Shown one piece after another: positions 11,493 to 21,585 of a DNA stretch of 64,000 nt (its first letter is position 1; each line of letters begins with the position of its first letter). Position numbers and translations under genes: made by a program. The stretch comes from Calendula officinalis (taxonomy: Eukaryota; Streptophyta; Magnoliopsida; Asterales; Asteraceae). The notes under the pieces are model-generated. The model saw nothing but the letters and a program-made list of their open reading frames with translations. It was not told the origin of the DNA and did not search any database. The DNA is taken from positions 47,343,808 through 47,407,807 of the forward strand of contig OY970823.1 of NCBI GenBank assembly GCA_963853835.1, in the 5' to 3' direction.

Positions 11493-12505
11493 TATATACT
11501 GCGTATCTATCTTTTTCATTTTCCATTCTTAACTCCCTTTCATCTTTTACGCACAAAATACATCTTTCAGCTCAAAAGATGTATTTATACATAATGTTGG
11601 CTTATTGAACTTTTCTTTCGTGGCTTGTGTGTCAACTTCTTACTAGACCAAATAACAACTAAAGTTCACTAAGGATGACATCGAGTCCAGTTGCGATTTG
11701 GATAGATCCGGACACGAAATATTTGAGACACAGTTTCAGAGGATTTGTAGACCTGAAAATTGAACCATTTTACATAATAGGGTTCCGGTTCGATTATGAG
11801 TAAATTAGGTGTATACCCAATTGGTACCGAAAGAGTGTTGTAAATATATTATGTGATAATGTATTCAAGCAATCCAAACAAAAATTTTTAGAAAGAACTC
11901 ACTTGCATCCTCATAAAATAAATTGCACGGAAGTTGATTCATGTCTTCTAAGGTTTGTACAAGTTGTATATGTTGTGAGCCTCAACGTAAAATTCCGCAA
12001 TTTGATGATATTAACGAGGACTTGCCCCAAAAAATAAAATTTTCTCATCCAATTTTATTTTATTTTTTATATTTTTTCGGTAATCTTGATTTTGACTAGT
12101 TTTATGGATAACCTGAAGTCGGCACATATGAACTTTTGTGGTGACAAGGAGTTATTTTTTTCTCACGGAAAATATAATTTAAGACCTACTAAGAATTTTA
12201 TTTTTATAGAAATCAAATCCAACAAATAGACAATGTAGTTGTGGACCAATTTTTTATTCATATTAGTTTTCATACTAATTTTGATCCACGTATAAGACTT
12301 TTTTATTTTATTTTAAATATGCTAAAATGATCGATCTATAATCACATGTTTTTGTTGAAATGCATATTAGATTAAAAACGATACATATGAGCTAAAGTTC
12401 AAGGAAAAAAATATCTAACTTATTAGTTCTGTGAAATAGACTTTTGACCCAAAAGAAAAAGAATTATTAAAAATAATGGATCAAATTAATAGAAAACAAA
12501 GGAAG
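11493..12505. other. Intergenic, no gene seen
   Basis: AT-rich. A stretch around 11680-11820 (TTTTACATAATAGGGTTCCG and neighbours) resembles one near 42245-42330 and is probably a dispersed repeat. Nothing else is recognised. Confidence 0.5.
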
Positions 12506-12578
12506 CGACTCTGCTGGGGATCGAACCCAGAATCTCTGGTTTCGTAGACCAGCGCCTTATCCATTGGGCCACAGAGTC
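12506..12578 (-). tRNA. tRNA-Arg (anticodon ACG)
   Basis: The minus strand gives a 73-base cloverleaf starting GACTCTG and ending CAGAGTC plus G. D arm: TGGCCCAATGGATAAGGC. Anticodon arm: CTGGT/ACCAG with loop CTACGAA. T arm: TCTGGGTTCGATCCCCAG. The 7-bp acceptor stem is fully paired. Intronless nuclear plant gene. Confidence 0.96.
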
Positions 12579-13229
12579 TTTTGCTTAGAATTTCGTATCG
12601 AGTTATACAACACAAAACGCAAAAGCTAAATAAGTAAAATCATTCAACGCTGTCCATCAAGAAAACCATGTACATAAGCAAATATGCTCTCATTCGGTCC
12701 AAACAAAATATAATACAGTGGTAAAGTGTCATAATTTATTTTTAAAAGATGATTAAATACTGTTATAAAAACGAACCCAAGGAGTACAAAGAATATCAAA
12801 ACAAAATACAGAATAATAGATACAACTCGAAACTCAACGGAGTGAAAGACATAGAACACTATGGAAGGATTAAAAGAGACGAAGGACAAGTCGAACATCA
12901 ACAAATACAAGCTCGAAATCCTTATGTGTATCAGGGCATCTTCTCCTAATATCACCAAAGGGAATCAACTCAAAACTAAATCCTTTATAATCAATTGAAC
13001 TATTAAAAATCTTTCAAGTTTAAACTCGTTTGATTCTTCACATTCGACCTTGTCGATCGCTTCCTATAGGCCAAACATTGATCAGCGCTTGTGTTCCTGA
13101 TGGAATATCGTACCCTATTATTTTGATATATTGCGTGGACTTTACAAAGAAATAAAATTTAACACTGTTAGCCTAAAAGACTAATGTGCAACAAATTTCA
13201 GAATACAAAGACTATTAGTGTAATACAAT
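12579..13229. other. Intergenic, no gene seen
   Basis: 5' flank of the tRNA-Arg on the minus strand, then AT-rich sequence. Overlapping open frames of 66 and 104 codons on opposite strands have no recognisable domain and look fortuitous. Confidence 0.5.
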
Positions 13230-13394
13230 AAAATCTCTTTAAATTAATACTCGGTAAATTAATAAACTCTCTAAAATAATAATTTGTTTGGTCCCGACTT
13301 GGGCCATCATAAAAGATTTCTCATTGATAAATTAATAACTCTCTAAATTAATAAATTTCTCAAGTCTCGACCTTATTAATTTAAAGAGATTTTA
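13230..13394. mobile_element. Short MITE with AAAATCTCTTTAAATTAATA termini
   Basis: The left end AAAATCTCTTTAAATTAATA is the reverse complement of the right end TATTAATTTAAAGAGATTTT to within one or two bases. Subterminal copies of the same motif (AATTAATAACTCTCTAAATT) lie inside. No coding capacity; superfamily not assigned. Confidence 0.7.
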
Positions 13395-14331
13395 GTATAT
13401 GTGAAACAAAATAATTATTAGTGAAATTTAATATAAACCATAAATACAATGGGTGTAATTTACTCTAACTATAGTAGTAGAATTAAGTAAATGTTGATTT
13501 TATAGAAGATTAATAGTTGCATAGGTTACACGTATTTTCATTTAATTAATACACTGTAAAAGTATTGTATTATATGCATACAATGTTGTACTAAATTAAA
13601 ATGTCATATTTGTTGTAATTCATTTTGGCCAACTTGTTAAAACATTCCAATAATATTCTTATTATAAATGATACAAGTGTTACAAGATGCTAGAGGTATA
13701 TACGAGTACACAACTAGAGTAGAGTTTCATAGCATATGATTGTAGACTTTATGTATATAAGTCTACTTATGAATGTACATAAATATTACATAATGTAAGG
13801 TGATAAATGTAATTAATCATTCATCTTCATATAAGTTACAACAATATTATATATGTTATTTTTCACAAATTGATGTGACATGATAAATAGTGATTTCCAT
13901 CGGGGCCTACAGGAGCTCAAAACCCTCACTCGGCCGCTTTCACGGGCAAGCACCCACGAGCAAGACCAACTTTAGCTACAGTTAACTTAACTTTGTTTTC
14001 TGGTACAAAGACCATTTTTATTAGTCTTTTTTATTGATTTTTTTTTTTTCAGTTTTAGAGTATTATCCTCTAAATGTTTGTGGTGGATGTACTTCGTAGA
14101 AATATACATATTGCTACAGACAATTAAGAATTAAAAAATAGACATTTTATAATTGATAATATTATCAGTAAATAGTATTTTTTAGATCATATGAAAATTC
14201 ATCTATGACATCGCGCGGGTCAAATATAATAATATATTAGTTCTTTTTACATTACGTGTTTTTTTGTATATTAATACAAATACTTTATGTAAATAGAAAA
14301 TTTAATTTTCAACTACAACTTTCGGGTCAGA
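13395..14331. other. Intergenic, no gene seen
   Basis: AT-rich. A possible decayed Helitron 3' end (CGCGCGGGTC, then AATATATTAGT) at about 14210-14240 is too weak to call. Nothing else is recognised. Confidence 0.4.
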
Positions 14332-14457
14332 TAAGTTTTTAACCTAGTTTTGCAACACACACAAAGTAGAGATAAAAAATACTACAGTAAAAGTTAAGTT
14401 TTTAACCTAGTTTTGCAACACACACAAAGTAGAGATAAAAAATACTACAGTAAAAGT
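14332..14457. repeat. Perfect tandem duplication, two copies of 63 bases
   Basis: The unit beginning TAAGTTTTTAACCTAGTTTT at 14332 is repeated without visible change from 14395. It lies just upstream of the FRS11-like promoter. Confidence 0.9.
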
Positions 14458-14540
14458 TAATCCGATCAATTACCCATTATGATGTCTCTCATGCGGGGGT
14501 GTTTGGAAACACAACGGCGTTGGATAAGCAGTGCGCACGT

Positions 14541-14547
14541 TATAAAG
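14541..14547 (+). promoter_or_regulatory. Possible TATA box of the FRS11-like gene
   Basis: TATAAAG lies about 140 bases before a splice donor (TCT|GTAAGT, intron from 14684) that would pair with the acceptor TTTGTTAAG at 15340. This implies a non-coding first exon around 14575-14683 and a 657-base 5'UTR intron. Position and spacing are reasonable, but there is no direct evidence of the start site. Confidence 0.4.
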
Positions 14548-15392
14548 CGTTTACATCGCCCCCTGGCGCAAATTAGGGTTCATCCGTAATCATCCCCTAC
14601 TCCCCGAGATCAATCGTCTGGCTCGTTCCCTCACTCTAATGTAAATGTAAAGCACACACAATCGATCAGTCAACCAATAATCTGTAAGTAATCCCTAAAA
14701 CCCCAATTTTCTTTTACTACAATGTCGGATTATATACTTACAGTTTTTAGAATTTTGATGCTTCAAATGTGGTTCAACATTACTGGAGGTAGAGTCAGAT
14801 GATCATAGCAATTGTTGAAAAAAGTTAGAAATTGAGGAGAGAATTGTGAAATTAAGTAATGTATCACTTCCTTTGTCCATGGAAATTGCTAGCATTTTCA
14901 GATTTCAGTTTAACAAGGTTTCAGTGTTTTACTTATCAATCTATATGAAATGAAAATTGGTTTAAACTTTTTTAACAATAGTTATATGTAGTCTAGAACA
15001 ACAATTTTATCCTTAATTTAAAATTGGAAGTTATGAGTAGTAGTATTAAATGATAGCAGATTGGTTATGGTGAATAAAGTTAAATGGCCAACATTTATGG
15101 AAAGCTTCCATTTTGATATTTAAGTATATCAATATGATGAGTAGTAACACTAACGGTTTGATTTTCATAGACTGAAAATTTTAAAAACAGACAATTTGAT
15201 TATTAAAATACTAAACAAATACATTTATCTAAGTAATAGTTAAATAATCAAGCTATATATACAAATTGCTTGTATAATGTTGAAAAAAAGGCATTTCTGT
15301 ATTTTTCCTAATGATTTTATGTACACGTTTCTTTGTTAAGGATCAAATGCCAAAAAGTCAACCTTGAACCAGAAACCATAGATCTACCCACT

Positions 15393-18300
15393 ATGATGTC
15401 TGAAGATGCTGAACAACTACTGGTCGTTTACGACGATCACTCAGATCAACGGTCCATATCGTTAGATGAAACAAGCAGCACAGAAGAATCACCAGATGAA
15501 ACAAAACTATCATTAGAAACAACAAATGAAACAATTCCATACATTGGTCAAAGATTTCCAACTCACGATCATGCTTATGAATACTACAGTGAATTCGCCA
15601 AACATTGCGGTTTTTCAATCCGAAGGCACCGAACCGAAGGCAAAGATGGTGTCGGGAAAGGTCTTACGCGACGCTATTTTGTCTGTCACAGAGCCGGAAA
15701 CACACCCGTGAAAACATTAAACGAAAACAAACCGCAAAGAAACCGAAAATCTTCAAGATGTGGTTGTCAAGCATATTTGAGAATTAGCAAAACAACCGAA
15801 TTGGGCCCGCCCGAATGGCGGGTAACGGGCTTTTCAAATCACCATAATCATGACCTTCTAGAAGCAAACCAAGTTCGGTTTCTTCCCGCTTACCGAACGA
15901 TTTCTGACACCGATAAAAACCGAATTCTCATGTTTGCAAAAACGGGAATTTCGGTACAACAAATGTTGAGACTTATGGAGCTTGAGAAATGTGTGGAACC
16001 CGGGTATTTACCGTTTACTGAAAAAGATGTGAGAAATTTGCTTCAATCGTTTAGAAAAGTGGATTTGGAGGATGAAAGTATTGATTTGTTGAGAATGTGT
16101 AGGAATATTAAAGATAAAGATCATAATTTCCAATTTGAATTTGAGCTTGATTCGAATAATCGGTTGGAGAATATCGCGTGGTCTTATGCATCGTCTGTTC
16201 AGTCATATGATGTTTTTGGTGATGCGGTTGTGTTTGATACAACGCATCGATTGAATGCTTTTGATATGCCACTTGGGATTTGGGTTGGAATGAATAATTA
16301 TGGGATGCCTTGTTTTTTCGGGTGTGCACTTTTGCGCGAGGAAAATTTGAAGTCGTATTCGTGGGCTTTGAAGGTAATTAAATTACTAATCTTTATTGTT
16401 CTTTTAGTTAAAAGTTTATTCTTTTCTGTATGATGTGTAGTTACCTATTGGTGGGAAAATGGGCGGGTCAGGCGGGTTGGGTAATGGGCCAAAAAACTGT
16501 TATTTGCATTTTTATCAAAATGCAAACTTTTTTACGGGTGTATTGTAAGAACCCAATATATATCTACCTTGAAGTCACTTCTTTTGTTTTTGTGTTTATT
16601 TTCCTGTTTTTTCATTTTTTTTTATAATACATCTTTTTACACCATTAAAAATCTAAGGTAGTTGATTATATGGTCTCCCAAACATAGAGGTGGCAAAATG
16701 GGCGGGCTAGGAAACGGGTCAAAAATGGTTTTGGATAAAAACGGGTCAATAACGGTTTCGGGTCGGAACGGTTTGGGTCAGTAGGTTCAACCCACAAACA
16801 CCTTGTCCTTTTCTTTTACTTACATAAATAAAATGTGTTCCACAATATACAAACACCACCATTTACATCTGTGACACACTCTTTTTATTCAACTTTTAAT
16901 CTCTAAATTATTTACTTTTATTATGTAACAGGCATTCCTAGGGTTTATGAACGGAAAAGTTCCACAAACAATATTAACAGACCAAACATTATGTGTAAGA
17001 GAAGCAATATCAATGGAAATGCCTTCTGCAAAACACGCTTATTGCATTTGGTTAATCATTGCAAAGTTTCCATCATGGTTTAATGCCGTTTTGGGAGAAC
17101 GATATAATGAATGGAAAAATGAATTTTACCGACTTTATAATATGGAATTAATTGAAGATTTTGAAATGGGGTGGAGAGATATGGTTAACTGTTTTGGGCT
17201 GCATACTAACCGCCATATAAACACGTTGTTTGCTTCAAGAAATCTTTGGGCTTTACCCTATTTGAGAAGTAATTTCTTTGCTGGAATGACTACAACTGCT
17301 CATTCAAAGGCTATTAATGCATTTATTCAACGGTTCTTGAGTGCCCAAACAAGATTGGCACATTTTATTGAACAAGTATGCTAGCTTTTCTTAGATAATT
17401 GTTCAAGATAGTCCTTAATTTTTGTGTAGTCCCAAAGGATACATCTCAACCATTGATTAAAAATAATCAATGGTCACGATTAATCACATATTTCATACAC
17501 GGAGGGATATTTTGGTCATTTGACACTCACATAAATTTTGGCCCATTTTTTTATTAAATTTTTTAAAAACAATATTTATAATCACATGTGATTATATATT
17601 TAATATATTTAATCACATGTGATTATATATTTAATATATTTAATCACATGTGATGTTTTTGTATAATTACAGATTCACATGTGACTGTATACTTGATCAC
17701 ATGTCATATTTCTGTACAATCACATAATATTTTTTTGAGCGAAAATAATTAAAAATAATAATAATTAAATAAAATAATAATTAAAAATTAAAAAGAATAT
17801 GTATATATATTTTAAATAAATTATTATTTTTTAAATAAAAAATTAATTCTTTTGTGTGAATGTCAAATGACCAAAATACCCCTCCATATATAAAATATAT
17901 GATTAATCTTGACCATTGATTATTATTGATCAATGGTTAAGATGTGTCCCCTGGGACTACACAAAATTTAAGGACTACCATGAAGTTGAACACATCTCTC
18001 TTTTCTTATCAGATTCTTTTATTTCATTTTTGTATGATTTGTGGTTTACTGATACTCCAATTGACCCGTTCATCAGGTAGCAGTTGCTGTTGATTTCAAA
18101 GATCAAGCAGGTGAACAACAAACAATGCAACAAAACCTGCAAAACATATGTTTAAAAACAGGAGCACCAATGGAATCACATGCAGCTTCAGTTTTAACAC
18201 CTTTTGCATTTTCTAAATTACAAGAGCAACTTGTAATGGCGGCTCATTATGCATCATTTCAACTTGATGATGGCTTTTTAGTTAGACATCATACCAAAAT

Positions 18301-19142
18301 TGAAGGAGGTAGAAAAGTTTATTGGGTCCCACGTGAAGGAATTATTAACTGCAGCTGTCATCATTTTGAGTTTTCTGGTATTCTTTGTAGACATGCTCTT
18401 CGGGTTTTGTCAACGGGGAATTGCTTTCAGATTCCAGAAAGGTCATTTCTTTACTTGTTTTATTTATATTTGAGTAAATTACACAAATGGTCCTTTAGGT
18501 TTGTACTATATTACATATTTGGTCATTTAGTTTGTAGTCCTTATTTCTGAAACTATTGACACGTTTGATTTTTTACCTAAACATACGTTTATTTTTCCCA
18601 TCAAGTATGGTAACGTGTGATGCATGGGGGTGTAAATCTGTCTTTTTCCCTTTCCGTTCACTAATTTGAAACCCATAAAAACCCGTTTGTTTGACGGGAA
18701 AAGTTAACGTTTATTTAGGTAAAGGATCAAATGTGTCAGAAATAACGACTCTGCCAGTGTAATTTATGAAACTAAAGGACTAAATATGTAATATGGTACA
18801 AACCTAAAAGACCATTTGTGTAACTTGCTCATAATGTTTTGTAAAACTTTTTGATAATTATTATATAATAAAATATGATTTGGGTGATGTGATATCAGGT
18901 ATATGCCCCTTAGGTGGAGGAGGATTAACATGTCAGCAAAAGTTGTTCAAAACAGTTTGAGTGATCATGCAGAAAGAGTTCAGCTACTGCAGGGTATGGT
19001 GTCAAATCTTGTGACAGAATCTTCCAAATCAAAAGATAGACTTGATCTTGCTATGGAACATGTTTCTGTCTTATTATCACGTGTCAGAGACCACCCTGTT
19101 CCTTCTTCACGTTATGCTAGAAACCCCGATTGTTTCTCTTAG
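15393..19142 (+). CDS. FRS11: FAR1-related sequence protein, FRS11-like (domesticated MULE transposase)
   Basis: Nuclear transcription-factor family derived from Mutator-like transposases; FHY3/FAR1 relatives act in light signalling. Coding exons: 15393-16373, 16932-17375, 18077-18441 and 18899-19142, giving about 677 residues, close to Arabidopsis FRS11 as I recall it. An N-terminal FAR1 zinc-binding region (C-x-H...SSRCGCQAY...HHNHDL, residues ~85-180) is followed by a MULE transposase-like core with VVFDTTHRL and ILTDQTLC aspartates. Then comes a SWIM finger (INCSCHHFEF...ILCRH, near residue 555) and a C-terminal helical ERVQLLQGMV...SKDRLDLAMEH segment. The frame is open across all joints and all splice sites are GT-AG. 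The start is the MMSEDAEQ pair at 15393/15396, since the open frame further upstream has no ATG. Introns 2 and 3 carry inverted-repeat elements, and intron 1 has GGGCGGGTC-type dispersed repeat. Confidence 0.94.
16430..16800. repeat. GGGCGGGTC/AACGGGTCAAAA-type dispersed repeat in FRS11-like intron 1
   Basis: Two blocks (16445-16495 and 16690-16795) are rich in GGGCGGGTC, AACGGGTC and CGGGTCGG strings. Similar strings occur at 49675-49700 and at the very end of the window. Probably remnants of a common dispersed repeat; class not assigned. Confidence 0.4.
17402..17984. mobile_element. Long-TIR foldback element with CACATGTG palindromes, in FRS11-like intron 2
   Basis: The left end TTCAAGATAGTCCTTAATTT matches the reverse complement of the right end (AAATTTAAGGACTACCATGAA). 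Pairing continues through GTGTAGTCCC, CTCAACCATTGATTA and ATTTTGGTCATTTGACA on both sides, giving arms of about 130 bases. The middle repeats AATCACATGTGATTATATAT with TTTAATATATTTAA spacers. No coding capacity. The long arms suggest a Mutator-like or foldback MITE, but I found no clean target-site duplication. Confidence 0.75.
18472..18830. mobile_element. Inverted-repeat MITE (GAGTAAATTACACAAATGGT family), in FRS11-like intron 3
   Basis: Starts GAGTAAATTACACAAATGGT with CCTTTAGGTTTGTAC, and ends with GTACAAACCTAAAAGACC and TTTGTGTAACTTGCTC, its near reverse complement. Relatives sit at 42086-43024, 47671-48630 and 63410-63670. Non-coding. Confidence 0.8.
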
Positions 19143-20353
19143 GGATTTGTAGTCGTCTTTTAGAACTTATGTAGAATTAGTAAAAAAGGGATCAATGGGA
19201 GGTTGGTTATGTGCAAAAGTTCTTGTTATTTTTGTTATTGATTATCATCAACTTTTGAATTACGTTTGTTGTTTAGATGGTATCTCTAATGGAATTGCTT
19301 CATGTTTTGTTCCATGATCACGTGTTTATCGACAGCTGTTGAGTTGCAACAAATACAACATAAAAACGAATAAATCAATATAACAGCTAATACCAATTTC
19401 ATTAAATAAAATACAATTACATAAATGAAATTGACGAATATGATTACAACGATTAAAATATAACAAGTAAAACAAAGAAGTAAAACTGAGTTTTGGTTAA
19501 GTCTCGTGATTTAATACGATCTCTTAAAATAAATTCATCGTCTATTTCTCAGGACCACAACCGAGTAGTGTGTACTACCGGATATAATCCAAGCCTGAAC
19601 ACTTACCGAGATTGTGTGTTTACGAATAAGAGAGAGAGAGGGAGAGAGCAAATTTGTGAGTGATGGTGTTCTTGGTGTTTCAAATGTGTCTACAAATGAA
19701 CACAAAGGCTTCATTTTATAGTGTTGAATGATAACAACATTAAACTCATTCAATACTATTTAAAAAGAAATCGTAACCGAGATCCAAAATCATAAGGTAT
19801 GACGCATTAGCTCACTACGTGTCGAACCACTTAGTACTGCCGAGGAGGTCAGTGTGAGGCTGGTCAGTATGAACTTTTTGATTTGGTTGTGCAGTGTCAA
19901 AGAGGTCCAAAAAGTAGCCCCCATGAGGCCAGGATTTTTGGAGCTGCATTCGTGTCTACAAGTCGCTCGAGCGCACACGATTTTAAGCCTTTTGCTCGTT
20001 GGCTCGTTGCGTAGCTCTCACAAAGGAGAACGCAAAGTTACCAAACATTAATTATATATAACGAATATACATATAGTTATATAAGTCTAAAGTTGGTAAA
20101 AAACCATTTTTCACCACAAATTTTCCAACAATCAAATGGTACAAATGCAATGTAGTTTGTTGAGGCGATTTGTAATTCGATCTCTTCATTTGCAAAATCG
20201 CACACATATATGTGCAAGTTTCTTTACATTTGCATATTAACATGCTTTAAGAATATAAACTGACCAACATATTATCATACACATGCTTTTAAACTACATT
20301 AAATTAAAAAATTTAAATAATATCTGGAATACGGGACGCATCTTTCTAACAAA
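19143..20353. other. 3' flank of FRS11-like gene and intergenic DNA
   Basis: The first ~200 bases are the likely 3'UTR. The rest is AT-rich with a GAGAGAGAG run at 19629-19649. A moderately GC-rich stretch at 19800-20040 has no gene I recognise. Confidence 0.5.
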
Positions 20354-21016
20354 TTAACAACTCGTCTCCAAGAAACGAACAACAATCACTGTAATATTAT
20401 CTGCACTACCTCTCTGAGAAGCTTCCTGAATCAGCATCTTTTCAGCTTCTTCTGGACTCTGAATCATTTTCGCCATTTCAACAGCTTCATCATTTGTAAC
20501 AACATCCCAAAGTCCATCACTTGCAAGAATAAAAAACTCCAAAGAATCATCAACTCTTTCTTCCTGAATTTCAGGATCAGCAACAACAAAGCGTTTCAAC
20601 AACTTATCCCCAAAAGCACGAGAAACAGCAAGAACACCACCAACTCTCCAAGTTCCTGCCCACATGACAAAACCACCTGCATCTTCAATACGTTGTCTTT
20701 CATCAGTTTGATCTGGTTTATGATCACGAGAAACAGCAAATGCACTCCCGTTTCTGCAAATGACAGCTCATGAATCACCAACGTTTGCTACCAATAAACG
20801 ATTGCCAACAAGGATTGCAGTTGATCCTGCATCTCTGATTTGATTACTTTCTGATTTAAGCAACTCTGAGTCTGTGGATTTGTATGATTCGGTTATGGCT
20901 GATTTTGTATGGGATTTGAATTTTGGATGTTTAATTAGATTAGTAAATAGATTGTGTTTGACATATTCTGCAGCTCGAGCACCACCATGACCATCAAATA
21001 TACCAACTGTTTGTCC
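20354..21016 (-). pseudogene. PP2C protein phosphatase copy (clade of Arabidopsis PP2C59/WIN2), truncated and interrupted
   Basis: Known family role: metal-dependent Ser/Thr phosphatases. Read on the minus strand, GQTVGIFDGHGGARAAEYVK begins inside the catalytic core. The sequence then continues without introns through DAGSTAILVGNRLLVANVGDS, RDHKPDQTDERQRIEDAGGF, GVLAVSRAFGDKLLKRF, ILASDGLWDVV and RGSADNITVIVVRF to a TAA stop. An in-frame TGA at 20768-20770 replaces the Arg expected after GDS (a CGA-to-TGA change). The N-terminal part, including the first metal-binding region (normally RSSMED), is absent, and a stop-bearing sequence precedes GQTV. A few core residues before IFDGHGG and in the STA stretch also seem missing. 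Absence of introns over 660 bases with a 5' truncation could mean a retrocopy, but I see no poly-A tail or target-site duplication. Confidence 0.85.
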
Positions 21017-21049
21017 ACTATTAATCAACCGCTTAATTAGGGGTGACAA

Positions 21050-21585
21050 TTATGTGCTTTCTTATTTTAATCAACCCGGATACTCTTGATATATTAATAG
21101 TGGGACGGTAATTTTCTGCACAAGGAGTTTAAAAAGAATGGTTTTGATAAATAAATAAATAATAAGCAAATATCCCTAGTAGATGAGATTGTTAAACAAT
21201 TAAAATGTGTTTGCAAGGTCCTAGGTTCAAATCCCGGCATAAATATTTTGTTTTGAAATTCGGATTTAAGACATTCCGAAAGAGGAAAGGAGAAATTAAG
21301 ACCTACTATATATAGTAGGTCATACATATATGCATTATAAGGAGTGGAGATAAAGATAAAGATTAGAATCGAGTTGTATTAGTTTTTATGTTGTGGATTG
21401 TACTTTGCCAAACTCTAAAAGAAATCGCTAAACATACAATATAAATATGATGCAAAATAATTCGTAACTGCAGGGGAGGTATTTATAAAAGTGTCTGGAC
21501 ACATGATATCAGATATGTCATTTTCGCCATTGCATTAATTCCTAAAAACCTTTATTTGGTTTAACACATAAGCACAACATGGAAA
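21050..21585. other. Intergenic; possible tRNA-derived SINE piece
   Basis: GGTTCAAATCCCGG near 21230 matches a Pol III B box and is preceded by a weak A-box-like stretch (TAGATGAGATTG). It may be a SINE fragment on the plus strand. The palindrome ACCTACTATATATAGTAGGT sits at 21301-21320. Otherwise nothing is recognised. Confidence 0.35.

Noticed and set aside
12644..12958. 104-codon hydrophobic frame and the antisense 66-codon frame
   Set aside because: Overlapping frames on both strands with no motif; a chance product of AT-rich sequence.
13890..13975. GC-rich patch (GGGGCCTACAGGAGCTC and following) as a possible exon or RNA
   Set aside because: Too short, no open frame with splice sites, and no foldable RNA family recognised.
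14205..14245. Possible Helitron 3' end (CGCGCGGGTC ... TATTAGT)
   Set aside because: The hairpin is weak and the terminal CTRR is not convincing.
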